From positions 1 to 43,312 of the forward strand of contig CALVME010000076.1 in NCBI GenBank assembly GCA_944342055.1: a stretch of DNA of 43,312 nucleotides, in the 5' to 3' direction. Origin of the DNA: an uncultured Clostridia bacterium (GTDB taxonomy: Bacteria > Bacillota > Clostridia > Christensenellales > Borkfalkiaceae). Below the pieces are notes generated by a model. That model worked only from the letters and a program-made list of their open reading frames with translations. It searched no databases and had not been told where the DNA came from. Shown one piece after another: positions 32,554 to 41,640 of this stretch (positions are counted from its first letter, which is position 1; each line of letters starts with the position of its first letter). A program made the position numbers and the translations under genes.

Positions 32554-32582
32554 TTTATAACATTTTCTGCGCAAAAAGTCAA
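32554..32582 (-). promoter_or_regulatory. promoter directly ahead of the zinc-ribbon start codon
   Basis: On the minus strand, TTGACT (32582-32577), a 17-bp spacer and TATAAA (32559-32554). The expected start point is at or next to the A of the ATG at 32547. Confidence 0.7.
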
Positions 32583-32677
32583 GATTTTTTTGTCTCGCGT
32601 CGAGTGCGGTCGGAATGCAAAAATGCGTTCCGATTTGTCGAAAAATGCGCAATAAGCAAAAAAATCATACAATATGC

Positions 32678-32706
32678 TTGCTTTTTGTCGCGTATTATGT
32701 TATCAT
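32678..32706 (+). promoter_or_regulatory. promoter of the main polysaccharide operon
   Basis: TTGCTT (32678-32683), a 17-bp spacer and TATCAT (32701-32706). No better promoter is seen before gmd, giving a leader of about 285 nt. Confidence 0.5.
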
Positions 32707-32712
32707 TTATAG

Positions 32713-32997
32713 GAAATACTATTATAGGTTTTATGTCGCTTTTCGGTTTGAGCGGAGAGCATGCTGCGAGGTGAGAAGGTGGTGAGCCGGACGGCTCAAT
32801 GTCTGTAAAATCCGTCAAAGCGACGAAACGGAAGAGCAAGAGCCATGTCAAGGGGGTTAGCGTGCAGGGAACACGAGGAGTCGGCCGCTCGATTTCCTTC
32901 GATGCATGGCTTTTTTATCGGTTAAAATTTCACCGTGCAACCGCGGTCGCTTGGAAAAGGGCGGCGAGGGAGCGCGAAAGTGCAAAGGAGTTGGAAT
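32713..32997 (+). promoter_or_regulatory. long structured leader of the polysaccharide operon
   Basis: It contains a hairpin TGAGCC/GGCTCA (32781-32796) and a 7-bp stem AGCCATG/CATGGCT (32841-32847 with 32905-32911) whose right arm runs into six T (32911-32916), like an attenuator with a 57-nt branched loop. Within the loop, GGGGGTTAGCGTG resembles the end of the JUMPstart/ops element of polysaccharide operons. No ORF here is convincing. No known riboswitch class recognised. Confidence 0.4.
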
Positions 32998-34035
32998 ATG
33001 AAGAAAGCATTGATCACGGGAATTACCGGACAGGACGGATCTTTTCTTGCGGAGTTTTTGCTGGAAAAGGGGTATGAAGTGCACGGCATCGTGCGGCGGT
33101 CGTCTGTCAGCAATACGTCGCGCATCGATCATCTGATCGCTGCCGGCAGCGTTACCCTGCACGACGGAGATCTGTCAGATTCGTCCAGTCTTATTCGCAT
33201 CATCGGTAAAGTCAAACCCGACGAGATATACAATCTTGCGGCACAAAGCCATGTGCAGGTCAGCTTCGACGTCCCCGAGTATTCGGGAGATATCGACGCG
33301 CTCGGCGTCACAAGGATTCTGGAGGCTGTCAGGATCCTCGGGCTTGCCCGTTCTTGCAAAATATACCAGGCTTCCACTTCCGAGCTGTTCGGCAAGGTCG
33401 AGGAAATCCCGCAACGGGAGACCACGCCTTTTCATCCCTACAGCCCGTATGCCGTCGCCAAGCAATACGGTTTCTGGATGATCAAAGAATATCGCGAAGC
33501 GTTCGGCATGTTCGCCGTAAACGGCATTTTGTTCAATCACGAATCGGAGCGCCGCGGCGAGAATTTCGTTACCCGCAAGATCACACTTGCCGTAGGCAGG
33601 ATCGCCGCAGGATTGCAGGATCATCTGGAATTGGGCAATCTCGATTCTTTGCGGGATTGGGGCTACGCGAAAGATTACGTCGAATGCATGTGGCTCATTA
33701 TGCAGCAGGAGAAACCGGATGATTTTGTCATAGCGACGGGCGTACAGCACACCGTCCGAGATTTTACAGAGCGCGCGTTCCGCGTCGCGGGCATCGAGAT
33801 CGAATGGCGCGGCAGCGGGATCGACGAGAAGGGCTACGACAAAAAGACAGGAAAAATGCTTGTCTGCGTCAATAAGGCATGGTTCCGTCCCACGGATGTT
33901 GATAATCTGTGGGGAGATCCCACCAAGGCGAAGACGGTGCTCGGTTGGAATCCGCAGTCCACGACGTACGAAGAACTGATACGCATTATGACGGAACACG
34001 ACCTGGCAAAGGCAAGAGCGGAGGCAAAGTTATGA
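32998..34035 (+). CDS. gmd: GDP-mannose 4,6-dehydratase
   Basis: A 345-residue extended SDR converting GDP-mannose to GDP-4-keto-6-deoxymannose. NADP-binding [15 protein letters not shown] is at residues 8-22, [14 protein letters not shown] near residue 35, and the catalytic Thr/Ser and Glu are in ASTSELFG near residue 122. YxxxK is in [11 protein letters not shown] and the substrate segment in [18 protein letters not shown] near residue 180. The C-terminus carries [17 protein letters not shown]. Length is normal. SD AAGGAG at 32984-32989. It is followed with an ATGA overlap by the GDP-fucose synthase gene, which uses its product. Confidence 0.97.
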   Translation: MKKALITGITGQDGSFLAEFLLEKGYEVHGIVRRSSVSNTSRIDHLIAAGSVTLHDGDLSDSSSLIRIIGKVKPDEIYNLAAQSHVQVSFDVPEYSGDIDALGVTRILEAVRILGLARSCKIYQASTSELFGKVEEIPQRETTPFHPYSPYAVAKQYGFWMIKEYREAFGMFAVNGILFNHESERRGENFVTRKITLAVGRIAAGLQDHLELGNLDSLRDWGYAKDYVECMWLIMQQEKPDDFVIATGVQHTVRDFTERAFRVAGIEIEWRGSGIDEKGYDKKTGKMLVCVNKAWFRPTDVDNLWGDPTKAKTVLGWNPQSTTYEELIRIMTEHDLAKARAEAKL

Positions 34036-34976
34036 TGGAAAAAGACGCCAAGATATATGTTGCGGGGCATCGGGGCATGGTCGGAAGCGCGATCGTGCGT
34101 GCTCTGCGCAAAAACGGTTACGAGAATCTCGTCTTAAAGACGCATAAGGAGCTGAATCTTTGCCGTCAGGACGAAGTAGAGCGTTTTTTTGCCGAAGAAA
34201 AACCCGATTATGTCTTTTTGGCGGCGGCAAAGGTGGGCGGCATTATGGGAAATTCGCTTCACCCTGCTGATTTCATGTACGAAAATATGATGCTTGAAAT
34301 GAACGTTATTCATGCGGCATGGGAAAACCACTGCAAAAAGCTCATGTTTTTGGGATCTTCCTGCATTTATCCGCGCATGGCACCTCAGCCTATGCCGGAG
34401 TCCTGTCTGCTGACAGGCTCTTTGGAGCAGACCAACGAGGCGTATGCGCTCGCAAAGATCTCGGGGCTCAAGTATTGCGAGTATCTGAACCGTCAATACG
34501 GGACGAATTATATCTCCGTCATGCCCACCAATCTGTACGGGCCGAACGATAACTATCACCCGCTGCACAGCCATGTTTTGCCCGCGCTCATTCGCAGATT
34601 TCACGAGGCGAAAGTGTCCGGGGCAAAAGAAGTTACCTGTTGGGGAACGGGAACGCCGCTGCGCGAGTTTTTATACGTCGACGATCTGGCGGACGCCTGT
34701 GTTTATCTGATGAATTCTTATTCGGGAAACGAGACGGTCAATCTCGGTACGGGAAAAGAGCTTTCCATCAAAGAGCTCACAGAACTCGTCGCTAAGGTCA
34801 TAGGCTATGAGGGAGAGATCAAATGGGATCCTTCCAAACCTGACGGAACGCCTAGGAAACTGCTCGACGTTTCCAAATTGGAAAGTCTCGGCTGGCATTA
34901 TAAGACGGAGTTGGAAGAGGGAATCCGCCTTTCCTACGAGGATTTTCTCTCTAATCCAATGCGCGCGGAGAGATAG
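34032..34976 (+). CDS. fcl: GDP-L-fucose synthase
   Basis: A 314-residue epimerase/reductase that turns GDP-4-keto-6-deoxymannose into GDP-L-fucose with NADPH. Rossmann motif [15 protein letters not shown] near residue 10, [17 protein letters not shown] near residue 75, the SSCIYP catalytic Ser near residue 110, and YxxxK in YALAKISG near residue 141 are present. [23 protein letters not shown] and [15 protein letters not shown] complete the pattern. Also called wcaG. The ATG at 34032 overlaps the gmd stop by four bases. Confidence 0.96.
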   Translation: MMEKDAKIYVAGHRGMVGSAIVRALRKNGYENLVLKTHKELNLCRQDEVERFFAEEKPDYVFLAAAKVGGIMGNSLHPADFMYENMMLEMNVIHAAWENHCKKLMFLGSSCIYPRMAPQPMPESCLLTGSLEQTNEAYALAKISGLKYCEYLNRQYGTNYISVMPTNLYGPNDNYHPLHSHVLPALIRRFHEAKVSGAKEVTCWGTGTPLREFLYVDDLADACVYLMNSYSGNETVNLGTGKELSIKELTELVAKVIGYEGEIKWDPSKPDGTPRKLLDVSKLESLGWHYKTELEEGIRLSYEDFLSNPMRAER

Positions 34977-34983
34977 GCGCGCT

Positions 34984-35023
34984 ATGCAGGGGCGCGGGCG
35001 TGAGCCTGCCCTGCATTCTTTTA
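34984..35023 (+). terminator. possible weak terminator after the fucose genes
   Basis: ATGCAGGG (34984-34991) pairs with CCCTGCAT (35009-35016), with an inner G+C-rich hairpin, and TTCTTTT follows. The 161-nt gap to the next gene is the largest in the operon, and no promoter is seen in it, so full termination is doubtful. Confidence 0.4.
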
Positions 35024-35137
35024 AGGCTAACAGGAACTCGGGTATCTCTCTTTCGCGCTGTTTCGCTCGCGGCGGATCGGGATGCTCTGTTCAACGGATA
35101 TTCGTGCGGGAAAAAGTTTCCGCGGAAGTGAGGTCGT

Positions 35138-36172
35138 ATGATTCGGATCGGTGTATTGTGTCCTTCGGAAATCGCGTTTCGTCGCTTTATGCCTGCGCTG
35201 GCTCAGGCGGACGGTTTTGTGTTTGTCGGCATAGGTTCCTGTGCGGCGGATGAATTGTTCGGCTCTCCCGTGGGGGCGGAAGCCATCGTGGCGGCAGAGC
35301 GGGAAAAGGCGAGACGCTTTGTCGAGGCATATGGCGGCAAACAGTTTTCAAGTTACAGAGAATTGGCTTCTTCCGATGAGGTGGACGCCGTTTACATTCC
35401 GCTTCCGCCCGCATTGCATTATCGTTGGGCGAAATTTGCGTTGGAGTGCGGCAAGCATGTTCTGGTAGAGAAACCTTCCACGCTCAGGGCATGCCAGACA
35501 AAGGAACTTGCGGCGATCGCGGCAGAGAGGGGTCTGGCTCTTCACGAAAATTATATGTTTGCCTTCCATGCGCAGCTCAGAGCGATCTCCGAAATCGTAG
35601 AAAGCGGCGAACTCGGCAAGGTGAGGCTGTATTCCGTGCGCTTCGGATTTCCCATGCGCGGCAAAGGCGATTTCCGCTATCAGAGGCAGCTCGGCGGCGG
35701 CGCGCTCATCGATGCGGGAGGATATACGCTTCGGTATGCCGCAATGTTGCTGGGAGATACCGCGCGCGTCGCGTCGGCGACGATGAACGTTGAAGAGGGC
35801 TTCGATGTAGATCTCTACGGTTCCGGAACGCTCGTCAACGATAAGGGTGAGACCGTGCAGATCGCTTACGGCATGGACCAGCAATACAAATGCGAGCTTG
35901 AAGTCTGGGGGAGCCTTGCGACCCTTCACAGCGGCAGGATTCTGACCGCGCCCGCAGGTTTTGTACCTTCTGCGACGATCGAGTGCGGCTCGGAAAAATC
36001 GACCCGGACGCTTCCTGCCGACGATACTTTCCTGAAATCCTTGTTGTTTTTTGAAGAATGCACAAAAGACCCGTCCGCGCGCGAAAGGGGGTATCGCTCT
36101 GCGATCTCGCAGGCAGAACTCGTCGACTCTTTCCGTGCGGCGGCAGGTATGCCTCTGGGAGAAGACGTATGA
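35138..36172 (+). CDS. Gfo/Idh/MocA-family oxidoreductase
   Basis: A 344-residue NAD(P)-dependent sugar oxidoreductase. The N-terminal Rossmann domain has an unusual nucleotide loop (GVLCPSEIAFRRFMPAL in place of the G-x-G-x-x-G glycines) and the conserved EKP of HVLVEKPSTL near residue 111. AVYIPLPPALHY and LGGGALIDAGGYTLRYA, the catalytic-lobe His/Asp region, follow. It probably modifies a nucleotide sugar for the polymer, for example 3-keto reduction, but the substrate cannot be read from sequence. SD in GTGAGGT. Linked to the next epimerase gene by ATGA. Confidence 0.85.
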   Translation: MIRIGVLCPSEIAFRRFMPALAQADGFVFVGIGSCAADELFGSPVGAEAIVAAEREKARRFVEAYGGKQFSSYRELASSDEVDAVYIPLPPALHYRWAKFALECGKHVLVEKPSTLRACQTKELAAIAAERGLALHENYMFAFHAQLRAISEIVESGELGKVRLYSVRFGFPMRGKGDFRYQRQLGGGALIDAGGYTLRYAAMLLGDTARVASATMNVEEGFDVDLYGSGTLVNDKGETVQIAYGMDQQYKCELEVWGSLATLHSGRILTAPAGFVPSATIECGSEKSTRTLPADDTFLKSLLFFEECTKDPSARERGYRSAISQAELVDSFRAAAGMPLGEDV

Positions 36173-37101
36173 AGCGGGTAGCCGTCATCGGGGCGAACAG
36201 CTATATCGCCCGCAATCTCATCGCTTTTCTTTCCGAAACGGGCGAGGACTGTGAACTTGCGCTTTACGACTATGCCCCCGAACATGTCGACGGCAGAGGC
36301 AACTATAAGAGCATTCGCGTCACGGAGCAAAACGGTTTCGACGACGTGGATTTTGGTTGCGATCTGATTTATGATTTTGTCGGAAAGACAGGCACGTTTG
36401 CGGGATTTCTGGATTTTGAACCGTATTTGAACGTGAACGAGCTCGGTCTGCTGAATTTGCTCCGCGCTTACGTGAAACAAAATTCCGCTGCCAAGATCAT
36501 ATTTCCGTCGACGCGTCTTGTTTACCGCGGCGCGAGCGGCGCGCTGAAGGAAAATGCGGAAAAAGAGACAAAAACCGTCTATGCGATCAATAAACTCGCC
36601 TGTGAAGGGTATCTTTCTGCATATGCGAACGCCTTTGGCGTAAGATATTGTGTCTTTCGTATCTGTGTCCCGTACGGAACGCTGATCAAAGGCGCGTCCT
36701 CTTACGGAACGGCTGAATTCATGCTGGGGAAGGCTCAGAAAGGCGAAAAGATTGAACTTTACGGCGGAGGCGTGCAGCGCAGGACGCTGACGCACATGTC
36801 AGATCTTTGCCGTGCGCTTTGGGAGGGAGGGCTTTCCTCGCATTGCGAAAACGACGTCTTTAACGTCGGAGGCGAGGATTACAGTCTGAAGGAGATGGCA
36901 GACCGCATCGCGGAGCTTTACGGCGTAAAAGTTGAGCCGACGGAGTTCCCTGAGACGGCGGCAAAAATAGAATCGGGAAATACGGTTTTTGACGATCAGA
37001 AACTGCGTGAAGCGATCGGCCCCTATCTGAAAATGCGCTTTGCCGATTGGATAGAGGGGAACAGGCAAGAAGATTCCGAGCTGCATACGGAGCATCCATG
37101 A
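36169..37101 (+). CDS. NAD-dependent epimerase/dehydratase
   Basis: A 310-residue extended SDR. The nucleotide loop reads GANSYIARNLIAFL (Ala in place of the third Gly), a catalytic Ser/Thr lies in FPSTRLVYRG near residue 121, and YxxxK in YAINKLACEGYL near residue 140. RTLTHMSDLC and FNVGGEDYSLKEMA near the C-terminus match sugar-nucleotide epimerases. It is distinct from fcl and rmlB, so the operon makes at least one further sugar. Both ends are ATGA overlaps, tying it to the oxidoreductase and the glycosyltransferase. Confidence 0.87.
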   Translation: MKRVAVIGANSYIARNLIAFLSETGEDCELALYDYAPEHVDGRGNYKSIRVTEQNGFDDVDFGCDLIYDFVGKTGTFAGFLDFEPYLNVNELGLLNLLRAYVKQNSAAKIIFPSTRLVYRGASGALKENAEKETKTVYAINKLACEGYLSAYANAFGVRYCVFRICVPYGTLIKGASSYGTAEFMLGKAQKGEKIELYGGGVQRRTLTHMSDLCRALWEGGLSSHCENDVFNVGGEDYSLKEMADRIAELYGVKVEPTEFPETAAKIESGNTVFDDQKLREAIGPYLKMRFADWIEGNRQEDSELHTEHP

Positions 37102-38402
37102 AGAAAACTTCAAAAAAGTCTCTTTTGATATATGCGCACTATTACTATCCTGACGTAGCGAGCACGGCACAGATCTTGCAGGAGCTTGCGGAAAGCCTCT
37201 CGGAGAGTTTTGACGTCAAAGTGATCAGTGCGGTCCCTTCTTACGGCGGGACGGTCATGAAAAAATATCAGGAAAAGGCATATTATATCGAAGAGGTGAA
37301 CGGCGTGACCGTCATCAGGGTCAAAGTGCCTTCTTTCGATAAAAATAAAAAGTTCAGCCGCGTCAAGAACATTCTTGCATACTTCTTTCGCGCGGCTTGC
37401 GTTACCCGCAAAGCGGGCAAGGCGGACGTCGTGTTTGCCGTCAGCCAACCTCCTGTCCTTGGAGGATTGCTCGGGGTCTGGGGCAGTTTTTTGAATCGGG
37501 CAAAATTGGTCTATAACATTCAGGATTTCAATCCCGAACAGATCTCGGCGACGAACTACAGTAACAATAAACTCATGCTGAAATTGCTCGCCTGGATCGA
37601 TAAGCGTACTTGCCGCAAGGCGGACAAAGTGATCGTTGTGGGCAGAGACATGGCGGAAGTTCTGGCAAAGCGGTTTTGGGGAAGGCAGGGAATCCCCGGC
37701 AGAGGCATGCCCGCATACTCCGTCATCAATAACTGGGTCAACGAAAAAGAAGTCTTCCCTTTGCCGAAGGACGATCCCCATGTCACTGCGTTTCGGGAGC
37801 AGTATGATTTGCAAAATAAGTTTGTGATCATGTACTCGGGTAATCTGGGGCTTTATTACGATCTGGAAAATATCTTATCCGTGATCGCAGATCTTTGCGG
37901 AAACGATCGGAAGCCTTTGCTGACGCATGACGGACGAAGGGTCGCGTTTGTGTTTGTGGGCGAAGGAGTTTTGGGAAATCGGATGAAGGAATTTGTCAGA
38001 AAACGCGCTCTTTCCGACGTTGTGTTTATTCCTTACCAGAACAAAGAAAATCTCAACTACAGTCTGAATGCGGCGGACGTGCATTGGTGCATCAACGCGA
38101 AGGGAATCAAAGGCGTTTCCGTTCCTTCTAAAATATACGGCATACTGGCTGCAGGCAAGCCGATCATCGGCGTACAGGAAAAAAATTCCGAAGCCTATCG
38201 CATCGTGGAAAAGACGCGTTGCGGGCTTCTCAGTGAGCCTGGCGATCGCGAAAAATTATTTGAAAACGTCAATTGGTTCATCGAACAAAGCGGAAAAGCG
38301 CAGATCGATGAGATGGGAAAGAGGGGGAGAGAGTACCTGGTCGATTGTCTGACAAAGGAGATCTCCGTAGGAAAATACAAAAAAGAACTCAATTCTTTGT
38401 AA
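37098..38402 (+). CDS. glycosyltransferase, GT4 family (WbuB-like)
   Basis: A 434-residue GT-B glycosyltransferase. The N-terminal domain has YAHYYYPDVASTAQILQELAE, the AVPSYGG loop and NIQDFNPEQI, as in WbuB-type transferases that add N-acetyl-fucosamine or similar sugars. The C-terminal domain has MYSGNLGLYYDLENIL, VFVGEG, YQNKENLNYSLNAADVHWCINAKGIKG (an acceptor/donor loop lacking the usual second Glu), and PSKIYGILAAGKPII. The first transferase of the cluster in gene order; specificity is not readable. Confidence 0.9.
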   Translation: MKKTSKKSLLIYAHYYYPDVASTAQILQELAESLSESFDVKVISAVPSYGGTVMKKYQEKAYYIEEVNGVTVIRVKVPSFDKNKKFSRVKNILAYFFRAACVTRKAGKADVVFAVSQPPVLGGLLGVWGSFLNRAKLVYNIQDFNPEQISATNYSNNKLMLKLLAWIDKRTCRKADKVIVVGRDMAEVLAKRFWGRQGIPGRGMPAYSVINNWVNEKEVFPLPKDDPHVTAFREQYDLQNKFVIMYSGNLGLYYDLENILSVIADLCGNDRKPLLTHDGRRVAFVFVGEGVLGNRMKEFVRKRALSDVVFIPYQNKENLNYSLNAADVHWCINAKGIKGVSVPSKIYGILAAGKPIIGVQEKNSEAYRIVEKTRCGLLSEPGDREKLFENVNWFIEQSGKAQIDEMGKRGREYLVDCLTKEISVGKYKKELNSL

Positions 38403-38426
38403 TAATCGGTAACAGGGGGATGTAAA

Positions 38427-39674
38427 ATGGAAATTTTGAAGCAAAACAGGCGAAAATTCCACGCTTCGGAAGCGGGAATCGTCCTTTTGCTGTTTTCCAG
38501 ACAGATTGCGAATGTAGCGCGGTTTGCGATCATGCGAGACATCCCGTGGATCACGGAAATCCTCTTTTTGCTTTCGTTTGCGTTGATGTTCGATTGGAGA
38601 CAGATTCGCTCGCTGCGGTTCGAGGGTTGGAATCTCACCTTTTCTTTGTATTTTTTATATGTGATCTATGTAGGCATCATTGGGACGCCGAATCTGTTTC
38701 GGTTTTCCGGGGTGTCGAACTATGTCTATGTGTTGTTTATCCTGCCGATCATATTTGCGCTTGCCTCGAACAAAAAGATCGACGTCGCTGTTTTCGTGCG
38801 CTTCGGGGTCTACGCAGCTTCTTTTTTGTCGCTTGCTCTGTTGGTTGTCATAACAGACGGATTTACGCAGCTGAAGAACATCAACACGATTTACGACGGG
38901 AACGGCGTGGCGATCGCAGACAGAGCGACTCTTTCCCAGATCGGGACTTTCGGCGTAGCCTTATTTCTGTCGTTTCGACCGAGGACGAAGGCGGACGTCG
39001 CGCTTCTCTGTGTCTCCGTCCCGGCTCTGGCGATCGACCTTGTTTTGCTCAATCGTCGCAGCGCATTCCTCGTCATAGCCGCTTATTTTCTGCTGTTGGC
39101 GGTGTATGAGTTCAAAAACATCAGATTTCGTTTGCGCTATCTTTGGATCGGGTGCGGCATTCTGGCGGCGGTCGCTGTCTTTGTTCTTTGCTCCGATGCG
39201 TTCAGAGAGCTGTTGCTCCATTCGATCCGAACAATGTTCAATGCGGTCATGACATTTCTCGGGATAGACGCGGGGGATAAGGATCCCGCAAGTTTAGAAC
39301 GCATTATGGCGCAAAGAGAGGCGTTCGCAGCCATTTTTTCTTTCGATCTGAAAGAGGTCCTGTTCGGGATCGGAATCGGAAGCCAGATCGATTATCCTCT
39401 TTTGCAATCCATGCGGGACGGAGGTATCGTCGGTTTTGCGCTCTTTTGTTATTTCGGCGTTTTTTTGCCGATACGTTATCTCGGCAGTCACAGGGAAAGA
39501 GGCTCGATGCGCTTTTTCTGTTTTCTGCTGATCATGAATTTTCTCTCGATCTTATATACGGGAACGCCTTACAACTATATATTCCATCTGCCCGTTATTT
39601 TGGCGTCGTATGTGTTTGAGAAGCAAAGACCGCTGCGTTTGGGACTGTATTATGAAAAAGATCCTCTATATTGA
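38427..39674 (+). CDS. Wzy-like O-antigen/polysaccharide polymerase
   Basis: A 415-residue polytopic membrane protein with about ten to eleven hydrophobic helices and little sequence conservation, as expected for Wzy. A large extracytoplasmic loop before the last helices (about 270-330, with SLERIMAQREAFAAIFS and LFGIGIGSQ) resembles the O-antigen ligase/polymerase domain. It would join repeat units at the outer face of the membrane. Presence of Wzy suggests a Wzx/Wzy-dependent pathway; a flippase is not in the window. SD AGGGGGA at 38413-38419. It overlaps the next gene by 23 bases. Confidence 0.83.
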   Translation: MEILKQNRRKFHASEAGIVLLLFSRQIANVARFAIMRDIPWITEILFLLSFALMFDWRQIRSLRFEGWNLTFSLYFLYVIYVGIIGTPNLFRFSGVSNYVYVLFILPIIFALASNKKIDVAVFVRFGVYAASFLSLALLVVITDGFTQLKNINTIYDGNGVAIADRATLSQIGTFGVALFLSFRPRTKADVALLCVSVPALAIDLVLLNRRSAFLVIAAYFLLLAVYEFKNIRFRLRYLWIGCGILAAVAVFVLCSDAFRELLLHSIRTMFNAVMTFLGIDAGDKDPASLERIMAQREAFAAIFSFDLKEVLFGIGIGSQIDYPLLQSMRDGGIVGFALFCYFGVFLPIRYLGSHRERGSMRFFCFLLIMNFLSILYTGTPYNYIFHLPVILASYVFEKQRPLRLGLYYEKDPLY

Positions 39675-40734
39675 GACGGCATTGACCGGACACCATAAAA
39701 TTTATTTTATGACGCTCGCGCAAGCCATGCAGGAGCGATATGAATTGCATTGCGTCTTGCCGTCGGAGTTGCGGGAGACGGATTTTCCCGTCAAAATAGT
39801 ATCCCTGTCCGCGGAGAAAAAGAATTTTCTTGCGCAATGGTTTTCCTATTTGCGCTGGATGCGTCAGATCGGAAAGACGATTCGGGACGTAAAACCGGAT
39901 ATTGTGCATTTTTTGTACGGGGACGCGTTGTATCGTTATTTCGGTTTCGGACTCGGTTCTCTGAAAAAGGTCAAAACGGTCGTTACGCTGCACCAGATAC
40001 GCCGCAGCAGGCTGCGCGATTTCAGTGTCAGGCACATTTGCCGCGCTTCGGATGCGGTTGTGGTCCATACCGATTTTCTTCGACGCTCCTTTCCGTCGCT
40101 GAATTTGCGCGTCATCGATTATCCTGATTTCTCCGTGCAGACCTACGTTCAGAGGGAGGCGAAAGAACGGCTCGGCATTCCGCAAGACGCGCCTTTGCTG
40201 CTCGCTTTGGGCGGAACGCGGAGAGATAAGGGGCTGGATCTGCTGCTTCGCGCTCTGTCGACGGTGAAGATGCCGTTCTTTCTTCTGATCGCGGGGGAAG
40301 AGCTCGATTTCAAACGGGAGCAGATCGAAGCGCTCACCGCAGGGTATCGAAAAAACACGTTCCTTTTCCTGCATCATTTTTCTCAGGAGGAACATCTGCT
40401 TTATTTGGCGGCGTCCGATATCGTCGTTTTGCCCTATCGGAAGTCTTTCGACGGGGCGAGCGGACCGCTCAGCGAGGGAGTTTCCAATCAAAAAATCATC
40501 GTCGGACCTGAGCACGGCAGTTTGGGAGAGCTGATTTCTGAATATCATCTCGGATATTCGTTCGAAACGGAAAACGTATCGAGTCTGGCGGAGGCGGTCG
40601 GAAGGGCGCTCTCCGAGCCGTTTGTGTTTGATTCGCATTATCAAAGTTACAGAGAAAAGGTCAGCGTAGCGCGGTTCTGCCGATCTTATGCGGAACTGTA
40701 TCAAAAATTGGAAGAGGAGGAGCGATGCAAATGA
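39652..40734 (+). CDS. glycosyltransferase, GT4-like
   Basis: A 360-residue GT-B protein. [19 protein letters not shown] at the N-terminus, the [12 protein letters not shown] strand and [19 protein letters not shown] mark the acceptor domain. The donor half has [19 protein letters not shown] near residue 190, [31 protein letters not shown] near residue 245 with the EX7E-like turn, and [20 protein letters not shown]. The ATG at 39652 lies within the end of the polymerase gene. SD is poor, so translation may depend on coupling. It ends in ATGA with rmlA. Confidence 0.87.
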   Translation: MKKILYIETALTGHHKIYFMTLAQAMQERYELHCVLPSELRETDFPVKIVSLSAEKKNFLAQWFSYLRWMRQIGKTIRDVKPDIVHFLYGDALYRYFGFGLGSLKKVKTVVTLHQIRRSRLRDFSVRHICRASDAVVVHTDFLRRSFPSLNLRVIDYPDFSVQTYVQREAKERLGIPQDAPLLLALGGTRRDKGLDLLLRALSTVKMPFFLLIAGEELDFKREQIEALTAGYRKNTFLFLHHFSQEEHLLYLAASDIVVLPYRKSFDGASGPLSEGVSNQKIIVGPEHGSLGELISEYHLGYSFETENVSSLAEAVGRALSEPFVFDSHYQSYREKVSVARFCRSYAELYQKLEEEERCK

Positions 40735-41627
40735 AAGGGATGATTCTGGCAGGGGGTGCGGGAACGAGACTTTACCCCCTCACGAAAGTGACTTCCAAAC
40801 AACTGCTGCCCGTATATGACAAGCCGATGGTTTATTATCCTCTGTCGACGCTTATGCTTGCGGGGATACAGGATATTTTATTGATTTCCACGCCTACGGA
40901 TACGCCTCGGTTTCGGGAATTGCTCGGCGACGGTTCGCAGTTCGGCGTTCATCTGTCCTATTGCGTTCAGCCTTCTCCCGACGGATTGGCGCAGGCGTTT
41001 TTGCTCGGAAAAGATTTCATCGGGACGGACGCATGCGCGTTGATCTTGGGCGATAATATCTTTTACGGGAGCCATTTTTCCGCCCTTTTGAAAGCTTCTG
41101 CAAAAAAGGCGGAGTGCGGAAGAGCGAGCATTTACGGTTATTACGTCAACGACCCTCAGCGTTTTGGCGTGGTGGAATTCGATGAAGCGGGAAGAGTTCT
41201 GAGTGTGGAAGAAAAACCGAAAGAGCCGAAATCCAATTATGCGATCACGGGATTGTATTTTTATCCGTCGGGTGTTTCCGCAATGGCTTCGCTCGTCAAA
41301 CCCAGTTCTCGCGGAGAACTGGAGATCACTTCGCTGAACGACCTCTATCTGCAAAGAGGATTTCTGGACGTCGAATTGCTGGGCAGGGGATTCGCGTGGC
41401 TGGATACGGGTACGATAGACAGCCTTGCGGAAGCTTCGGATTTTGTCCGCACCGTCGAGAAACGCCAGGGGATCAAGATTTCCGCTCCTGAGGAGATCGC
41501 TTTCCGCTACGGCTGGATCGACAAGAAAAAATTGTTGCTGGCGGCAGAGCAGTACGGAAAGAGTCCGTACGGAGAACATCTTCGCGTTGTTGCCGAAGGG
41601 AAATTCTTCAGTTCGGTAAAAAAATGA
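40731..41627 (+). CDS. rmlA: glucose-1-phosphate thymidylyltransferase
   Basis: A 298-residue enzyme that makes dTDP-glucose from dTTP and glucose-1-phosphate. The nucleotide loop [13 protein letters not shown] with K in [12 protein letters not shown], the [12 protein letters not shown] segment, LGDNIFYG with the metal-binding Asp near residue 108, and [19 protein letters not shown] are diagnostic of RmlA. I start at the ATG at 40731 because AGGAGGAG ends eight bases before it and it gives the same ATGA overlap as other joints here; an ATG at 40725 is too close to the SD. Confidence 0.96.
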   Translation: MKGMILAGGAGTRLYPLTKVTSKQLLPVYDKPMVYYPLSTLMLAGIQDILLISTPTDTPRFRELLGDGSQFGVHLSYCVQPSPDGLAQAFLLGKDFIGTDACALILGDNIFYGSHFSALLKASAKKAECGRASIYGYYVNDPQRFGVVEFDEAGRVLSVEEKPKEPKSNYAITGLYFYPSGVSAMASLVKPSSRGELEITSLNDLYLQRGFLDVELLGRGFAWLDTGTIDSLAEASDFVRTVEKRQGIKISAPEEIAFRYGWIDKKKLLLAAEQYGKSPYGEHLRVVAEGKFFSSVKK

Positions 41628-41640
41628 GAGGAAAGATGCT

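Noticed and set aside
32713..32997. A known riboswitch (c-di-GMP, T-box, lysine, cobalamin) before gmd
   Set aside because: The conserved cores of these classes were looked for by eye and not found.
32799..33077. A 92-codon frame in the gmd leader
   Set aside because: Lys/Arg/Ser-rich, no SD, overlaps the structured leader and the gmd start; more likely non-coding.
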